This document shows positions 1-13,542 of a stretch of DNA of 64,000 nucleotides, piece after piece. The notes under the pieces were generated by a model, which worked only from the letters and a program-made list of their open reading frames with translations, did no database searches and was not told the DNA's origin. The stretch comes from an uncultured Sphingomonadaceae bacterium. Lineage in GTDB: Bacteria > Pseudomonadota > Alphaproteobacteria > Sphingomonadales > Sphingomonadaceae. The DNA lies in NCBI GenBank assembly GCA_947488625.1, contig CANKZR010000001.1, positions 1,364,001 to 1,428,000 on the forward strand, written 5' to 3'. Position 1 is the first letter of the stretch. Every line of letters begins with the position of its first letter. The position numbers and the translations under genes were made by a program.

Positions 1-2328
<2,328 letters not shown>

Positions 2329-2336
<8 letters not shown>

Positions 2337-2823
2337 CAAACTTTTTCCAGAAACTTTGAGTAGCGACGATCAAGCGCGCCTCTTTCATTACTTCGGCTGC
2401 AGTAAACTCATGAACTCTACGCTTCGGGTAGGGGTCAAATATTTTATAATGACCGCACTTTTTCTTCTTGGTCACGGCCAACCAGTGACCAACACCTTCC
2501 TCGTGTGAAATCAGAGCTCCACCTTCATCAAACAGGCGGTCCAAGCCAAACTCTCTGACCCTCGCCTTATTCTGGCGAAAATATCGCGCTTCTAAACGGT
2601 TCCGCTGACGTACTTGGGTGCGGTTTAGAACATCTCGAAGTTCTTTAACTCCGAAACCTTGGTGTCCGATCTTCTTCGGCGTAAAGCTTTCCGCAGGAAG
2701 CGCCTCAAGCAGTTCAACAATTCGCTTGTTAAATTTCGTTGACCCTGCATCTGCTTGTCGGATAATCTTTGCGAGCGCATATATCCCACACAATCCGTCG
2801 GAAGTACCTTGGCGCTGTCCCAT
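2329..2823 (-). CDS. Papain-like cysteine peptidase-like protein lying between carA and carB
   Basis: A 164-residue protein I cannot place in a named family. Near the N-terminus Q5 and C12 (SDGLCGIYA) are spaced like the oxyanion-hole Gln and nucleophile Cys of papain-fold peptidases. H113 (GVGHWLAV) and D130 (IFDPYP) could complete a Cys-His-Asp triad. There is no signal peptide or membrane segment, so it should be cytoplasmic. Its ATG shares one base with the carA stop (TAATG) and its stop lies 8 bases inside carB, so it is in the operon and translationally coupled at both ends. Bases 2401-2460 hold 24 G/C of 60 by my count, clearly lower than the flanking genes, which suggests acquisition. 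The fold and function are inferred from spacing of residues only. Confidence 0.75.
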
Positions 2824-4004
2824 TACCCCAACATCCCCACGAACTTCTCGAAGAGATAGAAGCTGTCCTGCGGTCCCGGCGATGCCTCGGGATGGTACTG
2901 TACCCCGAACGCCCGCTTGCCGCTGATCGCGATGCCGCAGTTGGAGCCATCGAACAGCGAGACGTGCGTCTGCTCTACGCCTTTGGGCAGGCTGTCAGGG
3001 TCAACCGCGAAGCCGTGATTCATCGAGGTGATTTCCACTAGGTCGCGGGTTTCGCCCCAGCTTTCGCCCACGCGCTGAACCGGGTGGTTCGCGCCGCGGT
3101 GGCCCTGGTGCATCTTGGCGGTCCTCGCGCCAGCGGCCAGCGCCAGCATCTGGTGACCTAGGCAGATGCCAAACAGCGGCATATCGTTGTCCAGCAGCGC
3201 CTTGATAACCGGCACTGCATATTCCCCCGTCGCCGCTGGATCGCCGGGGCCGTTGGAGAGGAACACGCCATCAGGCTTCAGCGCCCTGATGTCCTCCAGC
3301 GAAGTGCGCGCCGGAACCACCGTGACCCGCGCGCCCGCCTTCACAAGGTTGCGGAAGATGTTGTCCTTGCTGCCATAGTCTATGGCGACGACATGCGGCT
3401 TCGCATTGCGATCCGCCTTGTCGTAACCCTGTCCCAGCCGCCAGTAGCCGCCTTCCCAGTCTTCCTGGTGCTCGCGCGAAACACGCTGGGCAAGGTCCAT
3501 GCCTTCCAGCCCCGGCCATTCCTGCGCGCGCTGCATCAGCGCGTCGAGATCGAATTTCCCCTTGGGATCGTGCGCGATCACCGCATTTGGCGCGCCCGTC
3601 ATGCGGATGCGGCGGGTCAACGCGCGGGTGTCCACGCCTGAAATGCCTATCTTGCCCTGCTTTGCCATCCATTCGACAAATTCGCCTTCGCTGCGGAAGT
3701 TGGACTGACGCGTAATGTCTTCGCGCACGATGCAGCCCACCGCGCCTTCCACGCGGCTTTCGAAATCCTCGTCATTGGTGCCGACGTTGCCGATGTGCGG
3801 GAAGGTGAAAGTGACGATCTGCGCCGCGTAGCTGGGGTCGGTCAGCACTTCCTGATAGCCCGTCATCGCGGTGTTGAAGCAGACTTCGCCCACCGCGCTG
3901 CCGGTGGCGCCAAAGCCTCTGCCCCATACGATTGTTCCATCGGCCAGCACCAATACGCCGGTTGAGCCTTGAGGTTGCGCGCGCGAAGAGGCGAGAAAGG
4001 CCAT
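2823..4004 (-). CDS. carA: Carbamoyl-phosphate synthase small (glutaminase) subunit
   Basis: Glutamine amidotransferase subunit that hydrolyses glutamine and channels ammonia to CarB. The 393 residues match the family length. The N-terminal CPSase small domain (about 15-145) is followed by a class I amidotransferase domain with nucleophile C281 in FGICLGHQ and the H371/E373 pair in QYHPEA. It is the first gene of carA-peptidase-like-carB on the minus strand. Upstream, at 4082-4077 on the minus strand, is a CTTGAC hexamer that could be a -35 element, but I see no convincing -10. Confidence 0.97.
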   Translation of the reverse strand: MAFLASSRAQPQGSTGVLVLADGTIVWGRGFGATGSAVGEVCFNTAMTGYQEVLTDPSYAAQIVTFTFPHIGNVGTNDEDFESRVEGAVGCIVREDITRQSNFRSEGEFVEWMAKQGKIGISGVDTRALTRRIRMTGAPNAVIAHDPKGKFDLDALMQRAQEWPGLEGMDLAQRVSREHQEDWEGGYWRLGQGYDKADRNAKPHVVAIDYGSKDNIFRNLVKAGARVTVVPARTSLEDIRALKPDGVFLSNGPGDPAATGEYAVPVIKALLDNDMPLFGICLGHQMLALAAGARTAKMHQGHRGANHPVQRVGESWGETRDLVEITSMNHGFAVDPDSLPKGVEQTHVSLFDGSNCGIAISGKRAFGVQYHPEASPGPQDSFYLFEKFVGMLG

Positions 4005-4153
4005 GGTGGCTCCCGTTGGATAGTTGGACCGGCAATGTGTGCTAAGTCCCAGCCGCTAAAGACGGACATGCCTTCCGTCAAGCACAAGACTTGGCTTTGT
4101 GGCGCATCGCACTAGATGGAAGGGCAATTGATCCACAGGAAAGACTCGAACCC

Positions 4154-4603
4154 ATGCTGAGAGACGACATCAAGACCGAAACGGTCACCGCCATGAAGGC
4201 AAAGGATAAAGAGCGCACCGCCGCGCTGCGTCTGATCTCCGCCAAGATAAAGGATCGCGACATCGAATTGCGCGGCAAGGAAGCCGGGGACGACGATGCG
4301 ATGGTGATCGATGTCCTGCAGAAAATGGCTAAACAGCGACGCGAATCGATCCAGATGTACGAGGAAGGCGGCCGCACCGAACTGGCTGAACAGGAAAAGA
4401 CCGAACTCGCCGTGATCGAGGAATTTCTGCCGCAGCAGATGGACGAGGCCGAAACGAAGGCCGCGATCGAGCAGATCAAAACCGAGACCGGTGCCGAGGG
4501 CATGAAGGACATGGGGCGCGTGATGGGCGAACTGAAGGCGCGCCACGGCACGCAGCTCGACATGGGCCGCGCCAGTGGTTGGGTGAAGGAGTCGCTGTCT
4601 TGA
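4154..4603 (+). CDS. GatB/YqeY domain protein
   Basis: A 149-residue cytoplasmic protein of the YqeY family, which shares the tRNA-binding tail domain of GatB and is thought to act around tRNA-dependent amidation; its exact role is not settled. The start MLRDDIKTETVTAMKAKDKE and the C-terminal GRVMGELKARHG stretch are typical. I chose the ATG at 4154 over an upstream in-frame start because homologs begin at this motif. It is divergent from carA and its stop overlaps the start of the next gene. Confidence 0.9.
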   Translation: MLRDDIKTETVTAMKAKDKERTAALRLISAKIKDRDIELRGKEAGDDDAMVIDVLQKMAKQRRESIQMYEEGGRTELAEQEKTELAVIEEFLPQQMDEAETKAAIEQIKTETGAEGMKDMGRVMGELKARHGTQLDMGRASGWVKESLS

Positions 4604-5295
4604 GGTCTTTTCCTCTCGCCCTTCCCCTTGTTATCGCCCTTTCCGCATGCGGGCCGGAACCGGCACCCGATCCCTCGCCGACGCCAAGCGAGACAGTGGT
4701 CGGTCCGCGCACGCTGGTGCCAGCGGGATTCAACGACATGGAACTGGGGCCGAAGATCGTCGGTCCGCAGGGGCCGGAGGTGTCGGGCACGCTGGTTCGC
4801 GAGGGGACCACGGTTGCCGAGATCGTCAGCTACGTCGCCTGCCCACCCCCTGCAGAGGGTGAGGAACCGGCAGAGGAATGCGTACCCGCCAATCAGGCTG
4901 ATGATGCCGTATACACCTATGTTCATCGCATTACGCCGGTAGATTTGGCGGACAACCTAGATACGCCGATGGTATTCCGCACGACGCGCAAGGCGCATGG
5001 CTTTGCCAACAATATCGGCTTTGATCGGGAACAGGCGCAGGCCGTTCTTGGCGAAGGCTATGCGATCCGCGTGCAGGAAGACAACGGTGCGCTGGCTTGG
5101 CGCGTGGAAGTCAGCAACGGCTGGAGCGCAGGCGAGGAACTGACCTTCTTCTGGCAGTCCACCCTGCCGCCAGAGGGCCCGGCAGATGCCTACGCTGTCG
5201 GTACAGAAAATGGGCGCGCCGTGGGGACAGGCCCCTTCCCGCCTGAAGAAGCAGCCGACGACGATGGAAGCGCAGAGCCCGCGCGGACGGACTGA
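4600..5295 (+). CDS. Putative lipoprotein, paralog of the next gene
   Basis: About 231 residues with a short lipoprotein signal (MRSFPLALPLVIALSAC, lipobox LSAC), so probably membrane-anchored. I chose the TTG at 4600: it overlaps the yqeY stop (TTGA) and AAGGAG at 4586-4591 sits 8 bases upstream; an earlier in-frame TTG at 4579 has no such site. The mature part shares MELGPKIVGPQGPEVSGTL and TFFWQSTLPPEGPADAY with the following lipoprotein. No known catalytic motif is visible and the function is unknown. The C-terminus is acidic and low in complexity. Confidence 0.8.
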   Translation: MRSFPLALPLVIALSACGPEPAPDPSPTPSETVVGPRTLVPAGFNDMELGPKIVGPQGPEVSGTLVREGTTVAEIVSYVACPPPAEGEEPAEECVPANQADDAVYTYVHRITPVDLADNLDTPMVFRTTRKAHGFANNIGFDREQAQAVLGEGYAIRVQEDNGALAWRVEVSNGWSAGEELTFFWQSTLPPEGPADAYAVGTENGRAVGTGPFPPEEAADDDGSAEPARTD

Positions 5296-5426
5296 TCCGG
5301 AACGCTTAGATGCTACCGCTGTGTTAACTATCAAAATGTGAGGCGAGCGGAACCTCCACCCAAACGCGACGGTTTTCGGGGACAACAGAGGCGTGCGTAT
5401 GTCGCCGCCTGCCTAGGAGGCTTCTG

Positions 5427-6191
5427 ATGTTGAAACACCATTTCGCCCTGCCCATCGCGCTGATGGCCAGTACGGCGCTCGCCGCCTGCTCGTCAGAACC
5501 GGAGATCGATAACGACGCTGACCTGGCAGCAGAGACCGAGGAAGCTGAAATCGCGCGGCAGTCTCTCGATACAGGCGATTTTGCCGACCTGGAACTGGGC
5601 GCGAAGATCGTCGGTCCTCAAGGCGAGGAGGTGAGAGGACGCCTGGCAAACGAGAGCGGTGCCTTTGCCGACATTACCTCGTTCGTTGCCTGTCCTGCCG
5701 GGATGGAGGAGTGCGATCCCGCAACCGCGCCTGAAGGCACGATCTACACCTACGTGCACACGGTCTATCCGGGTGAAGACAACGATCCCACCACCGGCAG
5801 CGGCGATGGCGACGATTCATCCAACGTCGAGACGACCGAGGCCTTCCGCATGACCATGCCAAGCCACGGTTTCACAGGCACAGTGGGTTTTTCATACGGC
5901 GAAGCTGCCAACGCGGTGAATGATACCCTTCTGATCGTGGCGAGCTGTCACGAACAGGGCATCGCCTGGACCGTGGAAGAGGGCGACGGGGGCGACCAGT
6001 GGGGGCAGGGCGAACCAATCACATTCTACTGGCAAAGCACGCTGCCACCCGCAGGCCCCGCCGACGCCTATGAAGTTTTTGCCAACTACACCGCTGCCAG
6101 CGGCCCCGGCCCCTATCCGGCACCAAGCGACACGGCCAGCAATGCTTGCGCGAACAGCTCATCCACCAATACATCCACAGTTGGCAGTTGA
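5427..6191 (+). CDS. Putative lipoprotein, paralog of the preceding gene
   Basis: A 254-residue secreted lipoprotein: MLKHHFALPIALMASTALAAC ends in an LAAC lipobox. AGGAGG at 5414-5419 supports the ATG. It shares the DLELGAKIVGPQGEEVRG and ITFYWQSTLPPAGPADAYEV blocks with the protein encoded at 4600-5295, so the two are a tandem duplication that has diverged. The segment after the lipobox is acidic and the tail is Ser/Thr-rich. No enzyme motif is recognised. The 131 bases between the two genes hold no other gene that I can see. Confidence 0.85.
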   Translation: MLKHHFALPIALMASTALAACSSEPEIDNDADLAAETEEAEIARQSLDTGDFADLELGAKIVGPQGEEVRGRLANESGAFADITSFVACPAGMEECDPATAPEGTIYTYVHTVYPGEDNDPTTGSGDGDDSSNVETTEAFRMTMPSHGFTGTVGFSYGEAANAVNDTLLIVASCHEQGIAWTVEEGDGGDQWGQGEPITFYWQSTLPPAGPADAYEVFANYTAASGPGPYPAPSDTASNACANSSSTNTSTVGS

Positions 6192-6222
6192 ACTGCGCGC
6201 CAACAGGTCGCATTGATGGAGC

Positions 6223-8115
6223 ATGGCGCTCTCACCGCAATGGCTGGATGAACTTAAAAGCCGGATTACGCTATCCGCGCTGATCCAGCGTACGGTGAAA
6301 CTGCAGCGAGCGGGTCGTGAATGGAAAGCTTGCTGCCCGTTTCATTCGGAAAAGACCCCAAGCTTCTACGTGAACGACCAGAAGGGTTTCTATCATTGCT
6401 TCGGCTGCCAGCAGCATGGCGGCGCGATCGACTGGATGATGGAACAGCACGGGCTGGAATTCATGGACGCGGTGAAGGATCTGGCTTCCGAAGCCGGGAT
6501 GGAGGTGCCTGCGCCAGATCCGCGCGCTGCCAGGCAGGCCGAACAGCGCGCCACGTTGCACGATGTGATGGCCGCGGCACAAGAATGGTTCGTCGCGCAG
6601 TTGGACGGTCCCGCTGGCGAACAGGCGCGCGCCTATCTACAGCGCCGCGGGCTGGACGAACATACGATCCGCCGTTTCGGCTTTGGCTGGGCCCCCGATG
6701 ACAAGCAGGCGCTGAAGTCAGCGCTTTCCACTTTCGATGAGCGATTGCTGATAGAAGCAGGCTTGCTGATCGAGGTTGAGGACAAAATCCCCTACTCCCG
6801 TTTCCGGGGCCGCGTGATGCTGCCCATTCAGGACGCGCGAGAGCGCGTGATCGCATTCGGCGGGCGTATCCTGCAGGATCGCGAAGGCGTAGCAAAATAC
6901 CTCAACAGCCCGGACACTCCGCTTTTCGATAAGGGCCGCACGCTATACAACATGCACCGCGCTGCTGCTGCTTCCCGCAAGACGGACCGTGTAATAGTGG
7001 CCGAAGGCTACATGGACGTGATCGCACTGGCCGCTGCAGGAATCGAGGACGTAGTGGCGCCGATGGGTACGGCGGTCACGGAACAACAGATCGAACTGCT
7101 CTGGCGCATGGCCGACAAGCCCGTGCTGTGCCTTGATGGCGACAATGCTGGCAAGCGCGCGGCCATGCGAGCGGCCGAGCGCGCGCTGCCGTTGCTTCGC
7201 CCCGGTCATTCACTGCAGGTCGTACAACTGCCCGCAGGTTTGGACCCCGACGATCTGTTGAAGCGAGACGGGCGCAAGGCGATGGATGCACTGCTGGAAC
7301 AGCCCAAGTCGCTGCTGGACCTGATCTGGGAGCACGAGCGCGATGCAGCCCCCCTTGCCTCCCCCGAAGACAAGGCCGGATTGAAAGCGCGCGTGCTGGA
7401 GCAAGTGGATGCCATCCAGCACCCCGATATCCGCTCGCTATACCGGCGCGAACTGCTGGAGCGCTACGGCAGTTTCGCGTTCCCTCCGCGAGAGTTCAAG
7501 AAAGGTGGCAACTTCCGCAAGGAAGGCTCTTTCCGCCGCGATGCACCCGCACGCACGCCTCCCGAAGTGACGCAAGCTTTGCGGAGGGCCACAGCAGGTG
7601 TCTTCCGCGACACGCTGACTGCTGCCATCCTGAACGGAATGATGAAGTTTCCAGGCGAGGTCCACCGCCATGCCGATGCGCTTTTAAGCCTGAGCAAAGG
7701 CGACGCACAATTGGCGCAGGCCGTAAATTTCTTGCTTGATCACGCCGAAGAGCTTGAAGCTTTGGGCAATTCGCCCATATCGGGGCAAGACATCTTGCCG
7801 CCTGCACCGGATAACACCCGTTTCTCCTTCCTGATGGAAGGCTCCGATCCGGACGAGGCGAGGGAAGATTTGGCCGAAGCCGTTGCCCTGCTGGTCGAAA
7901 GACCGGCACTCGAGGCGGCAATTGTTGCGGCCACCCGTCGCTTCGATACAGATCCAGAGGGTGCGTTTGCGGAACAACAGCGGTTGCGCAAACGAAAACT
8001 GGAAATCGATGTGCGACTCGGGCAAATGACCAGGAAACGCGCCGCTTCGCAGGCGTTCGATAAACAAGATCCGGAGGCCGCCGAAAGGCAGGTCGCCGAA
8101 CAGGAAACGGACTGA
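6223..8115 (+). CDS. dnaG: DNA primase
   Basis: Synthesises RNA primers for replication forks. The 630 residues fit the family. The N-terminal CHC2 zinc finger is visible as C38-x2-H41 and C59-x2-C62 (CPFH and CFGC), followed by the Toprim catalytic core (VAEGYMDVIAL and CLDGDNAGKRA) and a C-terminal DnaB-interaction region. It is followed 9 bases later by rpoD, the remnant macromolecular synthesis arrangement common in proteobacteria. Confidence 0.97.
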   Translation: MALSPQWLDELKSRITLSALIQRTVKLQRAGREWKACCPFHSEKTPSFYVNDQKGFYHCFGCQQHGGAIDWMMEQHGLEFMDAVKDLASEAGMEVPAPDPRAARQAEQRATLHDVMAAAQEWFVAQLDGPAGEQARAYLQRRGLDEHTIRRFGFGWAPDDKQALKSALSTFDERLLIEAGLLIEVEDKIPYSRFRGRVMLPIQDARERVIAFGGRILQDREGVAKYLNSPDTPLFDKGRTLYNMHRAAAASRKTDRVIVAEGYMDVIALAAAGIEDVVAPMGTAVTEQQIELLWRMADKPVLCLDGDNAGKRAAMRAAERALPLLRPGHSLQVVQLPAGLDPDDLLKRDGRKAMDALLEQPKSLLDLIWEHERDAAPLASPEDKAGLKARVLEQVDAIQHPDIRSLYRRELLERYGSFAFPPREFKKGGNFRKEGSFRRDAPARTPPEVTQALRRATAGVFRDTLTAAILNGMMKFPGEVHRHADALLSLSKGDAQLAQAVNFLLDHAEELEALGNSPISGQDILPPAPDNTRFSFLMEGSDPDEAREDLAEAVALLVERPALEAAIVAATRRFDTDPEGAFAEQQRLRKRKLEIDVRLGQMTRKRAASQAFDKQDPEAAERQVAEQETD

Positions 8116-8124
8116 CGCATCACT

Positions 8125-10125
<2,001 letters not shown>

Positions 10126-10153
10126 GCCGAATGTCGGGCGGGATGTCTGTAGA

Positions 10154-10699
10154 GTGATACCCCGCCTGATCCTCTTCAACAAGCCGATAAACGTGTTGTC
10201 GCAGTTTACCGACCGCGGCAGCCCGACGAAACGTGCCACGCTGTCAGACTATATCCAGGTGCCGGGTGTCTATCCTGCCGGCAGGCTCGATCGCGACAGC
10301 GAGGGTTTGCTGCTACTGACCGATGACGGCAAGTTGCAGGCGCGCATAGCCGATCCGAAATTCAAGCTACCCAAGACTTACCTCGTGCAGGTGGAGGGCG
10401 AACCGGATGATGCCGCTGTCAAGCAACTGTCGCGTGGTGTCGAATTGAACGACGGCGTCACCCGCCCAGCCCGCGCAGAAGCAATTGCCGATCCCCAGCT
10501 ATGGCCGCGCGATCCACCCGTGCGGTTTCGCAAGAGCGTGCCCGATAGCTGGCTGCGCCTTACCATAACCGAAGGCCGCAACCGGCAGGTTCGCCGGATG
10601 ACGGCCGCTGTCGGTTATCCCACGCTGCGCCTTGTTCGCTGGAGCGTGGGGGACTGGAGCCTTGCCGATCTAAAACCGGGCAAATGGCGCGAAGCGTAG
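10154..10699 (+). CDS. rluE: Ribosomal large subunit pseudouridine synthase, RluE-like
   Basis: A 181-residue RsuA/RluE-type pseudouridine synthase without an S4 domain, expected to modify 23S rRNA. The catalytic motif is [16 protein letters not shown], with the Asp of GRLDRD as nucleophile, and the late [12 protein letters not shown] block is typical. The start is GTG. It lies in the loop of a possible hairpin (10137-10142 pairing with 10161-10166), which could limit its translation; that is inference. RluE is the closest assignment by size; RluB or RluF relatives would be longer. Confidence 0.85.
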   Translation: MIPRLILFNKPINVLSQFTDRGSPTKRATLSDYIQVPGVYPAGRLDRDSEGLLLLTDDGKLQARIADPKFKLPKTYLVQVEGEPDDAAVKQLSRGVELNDGVTRPARAEAIADPQLWPRDPPVRFRKSVPDSWLRLTITEGRNRQVRRMTAAVGYPTLRLVRWSVGDWSLADLKPGKWREA

Positions 10700-10787
10700 G
10701 CTTGGCGATGGACGCCCGGCCTGCCGGGTGACATAAGCTGAGAGGGAGAGGAGAGCCGGAATTCTTTTATAGGGGGAGCGCTCTTTC

Positions 10788-11423
10788 GTGTCAGTTTCAA
10801 AACCCAAGGTCATAGCCATCGTCAGCCAGAAGGGCGGTTCCGGCAAGACCACGCTTGCGCTGCATCTGGCTACCATTGCCGTGCAGAAGAAGATGACGAC
10901 CTGTGTGATCGACACCGACCCGCAGGCCACCGCTGCGGCATGGGGAGACTGGCGGGGCGAATTTCTGCCTGCCGTCGTCACCAGTCCGCCAGCGCGCCTT
11001 TCGCGGACGATAGAGAACGCGCGAAAGGAAGGTGTGGCGTTGATCATGATCGATACCCCGCCGCATGCAGAGGCCGCTATGCGTGAGGCGATCAAGGCCG
11101 CCGACCTCGTGCTGATCCCCACCCGCCCGCGCGCTTTTGACCTGCACGCGCTCGAAGGTATTGCCGACCTCGTAAGTTATACCGGCACACCTGCACATGT
11201 CGTGCTGAACGGCGTACCGGCCCGCGCCACGAAAATGGTGGACGACGCGAAGGCGGTCGTACGCGAACTCGGCCTGGAAACCTGTCCCGTCACTTTTGGC
11301 GATCGTGCGGACTTCCATCGGTCTTCCTCCAGCGGTGAAGTGGCCAGCGAAGTCGATGCCGACGGCAAGGCGGCAGAGGAAGTGGATGCGCTTTGGAAGT
11401 GGGTGAAGAAGGCGCTGGCCTGA
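10788..11423 (+). CDS. Orphan ParA/MinD-type ATPase
   Basis: A 211-residue P-loop ATPase of the ParA family: deviant Walker A KGGSGKTT near residue 14, the DTDPQATAAAWG switch, and Walker B ALIMIDTPPH. No ParB or centromere-like repeat lies nearby, so it is not an obvious chromosome or plasmid partition pair. It sits between rluE and a histidine kinase and may position a protein cargo or act in envelope or signalling complexes. The start is GTG at 10788, preceded by a G-rich stretch (AGGGGGAGCG). Confidence 0.85.
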   Translation: MSVSKPKVIAIVSQKGGSGKTTLALHLATIAVQKKMTTCVIDTDPQATAAAWGDWRGEFLPAVVTSPPARLSRTIENARKEGVALIMIDTPPHAEAAMREAIKAADLVLIPTRPRAFDLHALEGIADLVSYTGTPAHVVLNGVPARATKMVDDAKAVVRELGLETCPVTFGDRADFHRSSSSGEVASEVDADGKAAEEVDALWKWVKKALA

Positions 11424-11545
11424 CAGGCACGAGGCGGGTTCCTTGCAGCCGATAAACATCTGGTTTGATCGGGAACCTTTGCTGGCGTTCATTCGCTCTG
11501 CGAACGATACAAATCTGGATTTGGCGAGTTTCGTGAGCCACACAC

Positions 11546-12994
11546 TTGGCGATTGAATTTGAGGAACTGTTGGGCCGTTCGCCCAACCCGTACGTCATCA
11601 TGGACAAGGACCTGGTCCTTGTCTGGATGAACGACGCCTATCTTCGCGTCACCATGCGATCCCGCGAAGATATCATCGGACGCAAGATGTTCGATGCTTT
11701 TCCCGCAGATCAGACCTCGGAAAGTTATCGCCAGCTTGACGCATCTCTTCAACGCACCCGCGAAACCGCGCAGACCGATGAAATTGCGCTGATCCGTTAT
11801 GATATCGAAGCCCCCGATGGCAGCATGCATGTGCGCTACTGGAGTGCCACGCATACGCCGATGACCGATTCAAATGGCGATGTGGAATACATCCTTCAGC
11901 ATACAGTCGATGTGACCGAACTGCACAACTTGCGGCAAATGCGCGCGGAGATGGACGTGGTGCGGCGCGCCGATGCGGTAGAGGCGCGCAATCGTGACCT
12001 GCAGGAAGAGAGCAGGCGCCTGATGGAGCTGTTCGAGCAGGCGCCCGGTTTCGTCGCGGTGCTGGAGGGCGAAGACCATCGGTTTCGTATGACGAACAAC
12101 GCTTATCTGAAACTAGTGGGACGCACCGATATTCTTGGCCAGCCCGTGAAAGACGCGTTGCCGGAAATTGTCGAGCAGGGTTTTGTCGAAACGTTGGACA
12201 GGGTGCGGGCAACCGGCAAGCCCTATGTCGGACGACGCGAACCTGTGGCATTCGGGGAAGACGCGCTGGAGACCTCGACGCCGCGGTTTTTGAATTTCAT
12301 CTTTCAGCCCATCTTCAACGGTGGTGATGGCGAAACGGTGTCCGGCATCATGGTTCAGGGAACCGACATTACCGAAGAAGTCGAATACGAAGAGCGCCAG
12401 CGCCTGCTCATCAACGAGTTGAACCACAGGGTGAAGAACACGCTTGCCATCGTGCAGGGACTGGCCGCGCAGTCGTTCAGTTCCATCGAGGGCGCCGAGA
12501 AGGCACGCGGCATCTTCAACGCCAGGTTGCAGGCGCTCGCCTCCGCCCATAACCTGTTGACCCAAGCCAGCTGGGGCGCCGCCCAGTTGCAGGACGTCGT
12601 CAGCAGTTCAGCCGAAGCTACTGCAGGAGATCTGATTTCCCGGTTCGACCTTTCGGGCCCCGATCTCACGCTTCCGCCGCAAACCTCGGTGTCGCTGGCA
12701 ATGATCGTTCACGAACTGTGCACCAACGCGATCAAATACGGCGCGCTGTCGAATGACGATGGCAAGGTGACGATACGGTGGGAAGTGCTGCAAGATGGCG
12801 AAACCAAAATTCTTGCGCTTACCTGGCGCGAATCCGGCGGCCCTCCCGTTCAGAAACCTGACCGGAAGGGATTTGGCACGCGTCTTATCGACCGGGGTCT
12901 TTCAACAGACAAGGGAAGCAAGTCGGAAATCCGTTTCGACTCGACCGGCCTTGTCTGTATGATCGAAACGCAAATAGGTGAGGACGACGAATGA
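11546..12994 (+). CDS. PAS-domain HWE-type sensor histidine kinase
   Basis: A 482-residue soluble sensor kinase. Two PAS-like regions (about 5-125 and 155-280) are separated by a helical linker, followed by a phosphoacceptor box with H294 in ELNHRVKNTLAIVQ, the N-box HELCTNAIKYGALS and the late LTWRES segment that matches the W-x-E feature of the HWE family. No transmembrane segment is visible. The start is uncertain: TTG at 11546 is the first possible codon after a stop at 11534. The stop overlaps the next gene by 4 bases, pairing it with that response regulator. Such kinases often serve light, redox or general stress signalling, but the signal here is unknown. Confidence 0.88.
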   Translation: MAIEFEELLGRSPNPYVIMDKDLVLVWMNDAYLRVTMRSREDIIGRKMFDAFPADQTSESYRQLDASLQRTRETAQTDEIALIRYDIEAPDGSMHVRYWSATHTPMTDSNGDVEYILQHTVDVTELHNLRQMRAEMDVVRRADAVEARNRDLQEESRRLMELFEQAPGFVAVLEGEDHRFRMTNNAYLKLVGRTDILGQPVKDALPEIVEQGFVETLDRVRATGKPYVGRREPVAFGEDALETSTPRFLNFIFQPIFNGGDGETVSGIMVQGTDITEEVEYEERQRLLINELNHRVKNTLAIVQGLAAQSFSSIEGAEKARGIFNARLQALASAHNLLTQASWGAAQLQDVVSSSAEATAGDLISRFDLSGPDLTLPPQTSVSLAMIVHELCTNAIKYGALSNDDGKVTIRWEVLQDGETKILALTWRESGGPPVQKPDRKGFGTRLIDRGLSTDKGSKSEIRFDSTGLVCMIETQIGEDDE

Positions 12995-13347
12995 AGCTTT
13001 CCGGACAGCGCGTCCTCCTGGTTGAAGACGAGCCGATAATCGGTTTTGCACTTGAGGACATGATTATCGCGGAAGGCGCCAAGACCCAGTTCGCTTCTTC
13101 CCTGGACGATGCGCTGGAATTGGCGCGGTCGCAGGTCTTCGACGCGGCCTTGGTCGACATCAATTTACACGGGCGCGAAAGTTATCCGCTCGCCCGTGAA
13201 CTTCTGAAGCGCAATGTCGCGGTCGTCTTTGCGACCGGCTACGGTGTAGAGCCGATGACCGGTGACCTGCCGATGTGCCCGCCATCGCCAAGCCTTACGA
13301 TATGCAGACGATCCGCGCGGCTTTCGCCGGGTTGGCCGAAAGGGTGA
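12991..13347 (+). CDS. Response regulator receiver domain, C-terminus apparently frameshifted
   Basis: A stand-alone receiver domain paired with the preceding HWE kinase. It has the acidic pocket (VEDE), phosphoacceptor D56 (ALVDINLHG) and T82 (VFATGYG). After residue 93 the frame reads MCPPSPSLTICRRSARLSPG, unlike any receiver. The frame one base back (-1), from about 13275, reads VPAIAKPYDMQTIRAAFAGL and ends at 13352. That restores the conserved Lys-Pro and the last helix. A one-base deletion near 13269-13274 explains this, either a real mutation or a sequence error. As written, the protein lacks the conserved lysine and should not signal normally. Confidence 0.85.
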   Translation: MKLSGQRVLLVEDEPIIGFALEDMIIAEGAKTQFASSLDDALELARSQVFDAALVDINLHGRESYPLARELLKRNVAVVFATGYGVEPMTGDLPMCPPSPSLTICRRSARLSPGWPKG

Positions 13348-13542
13348 ATTAGGCGGGCGCTGCGGCGCGGGCCATGTACTACCCCCTAGCCTCACCGTTT
13401 TCCTCACCACGAGTGGAAAGGCGATAAGGGCATGTGATCTGACGCGGCATGGGGTGAGCTACAGCGGCGCTTGTCGGGGAGAAAGGCTTTATAGCCGCCT
13501 TTTCGGGTGGCGATTTGTGCCTTGCGCGACTATGTGGGCGCC

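Noticed and set aside
13353-13542. Possible small gene or RNA between the response regulator and rpiB
   Set aside because: Open frames there oppose or extend neighbours, and no stable structure or promoter stands out.
13507-13542. Upstream extension of rpiB by 12 codons
   Set aside because: Family proteins begin at [10 protein letters not shown]; the extra residues are unrelated.
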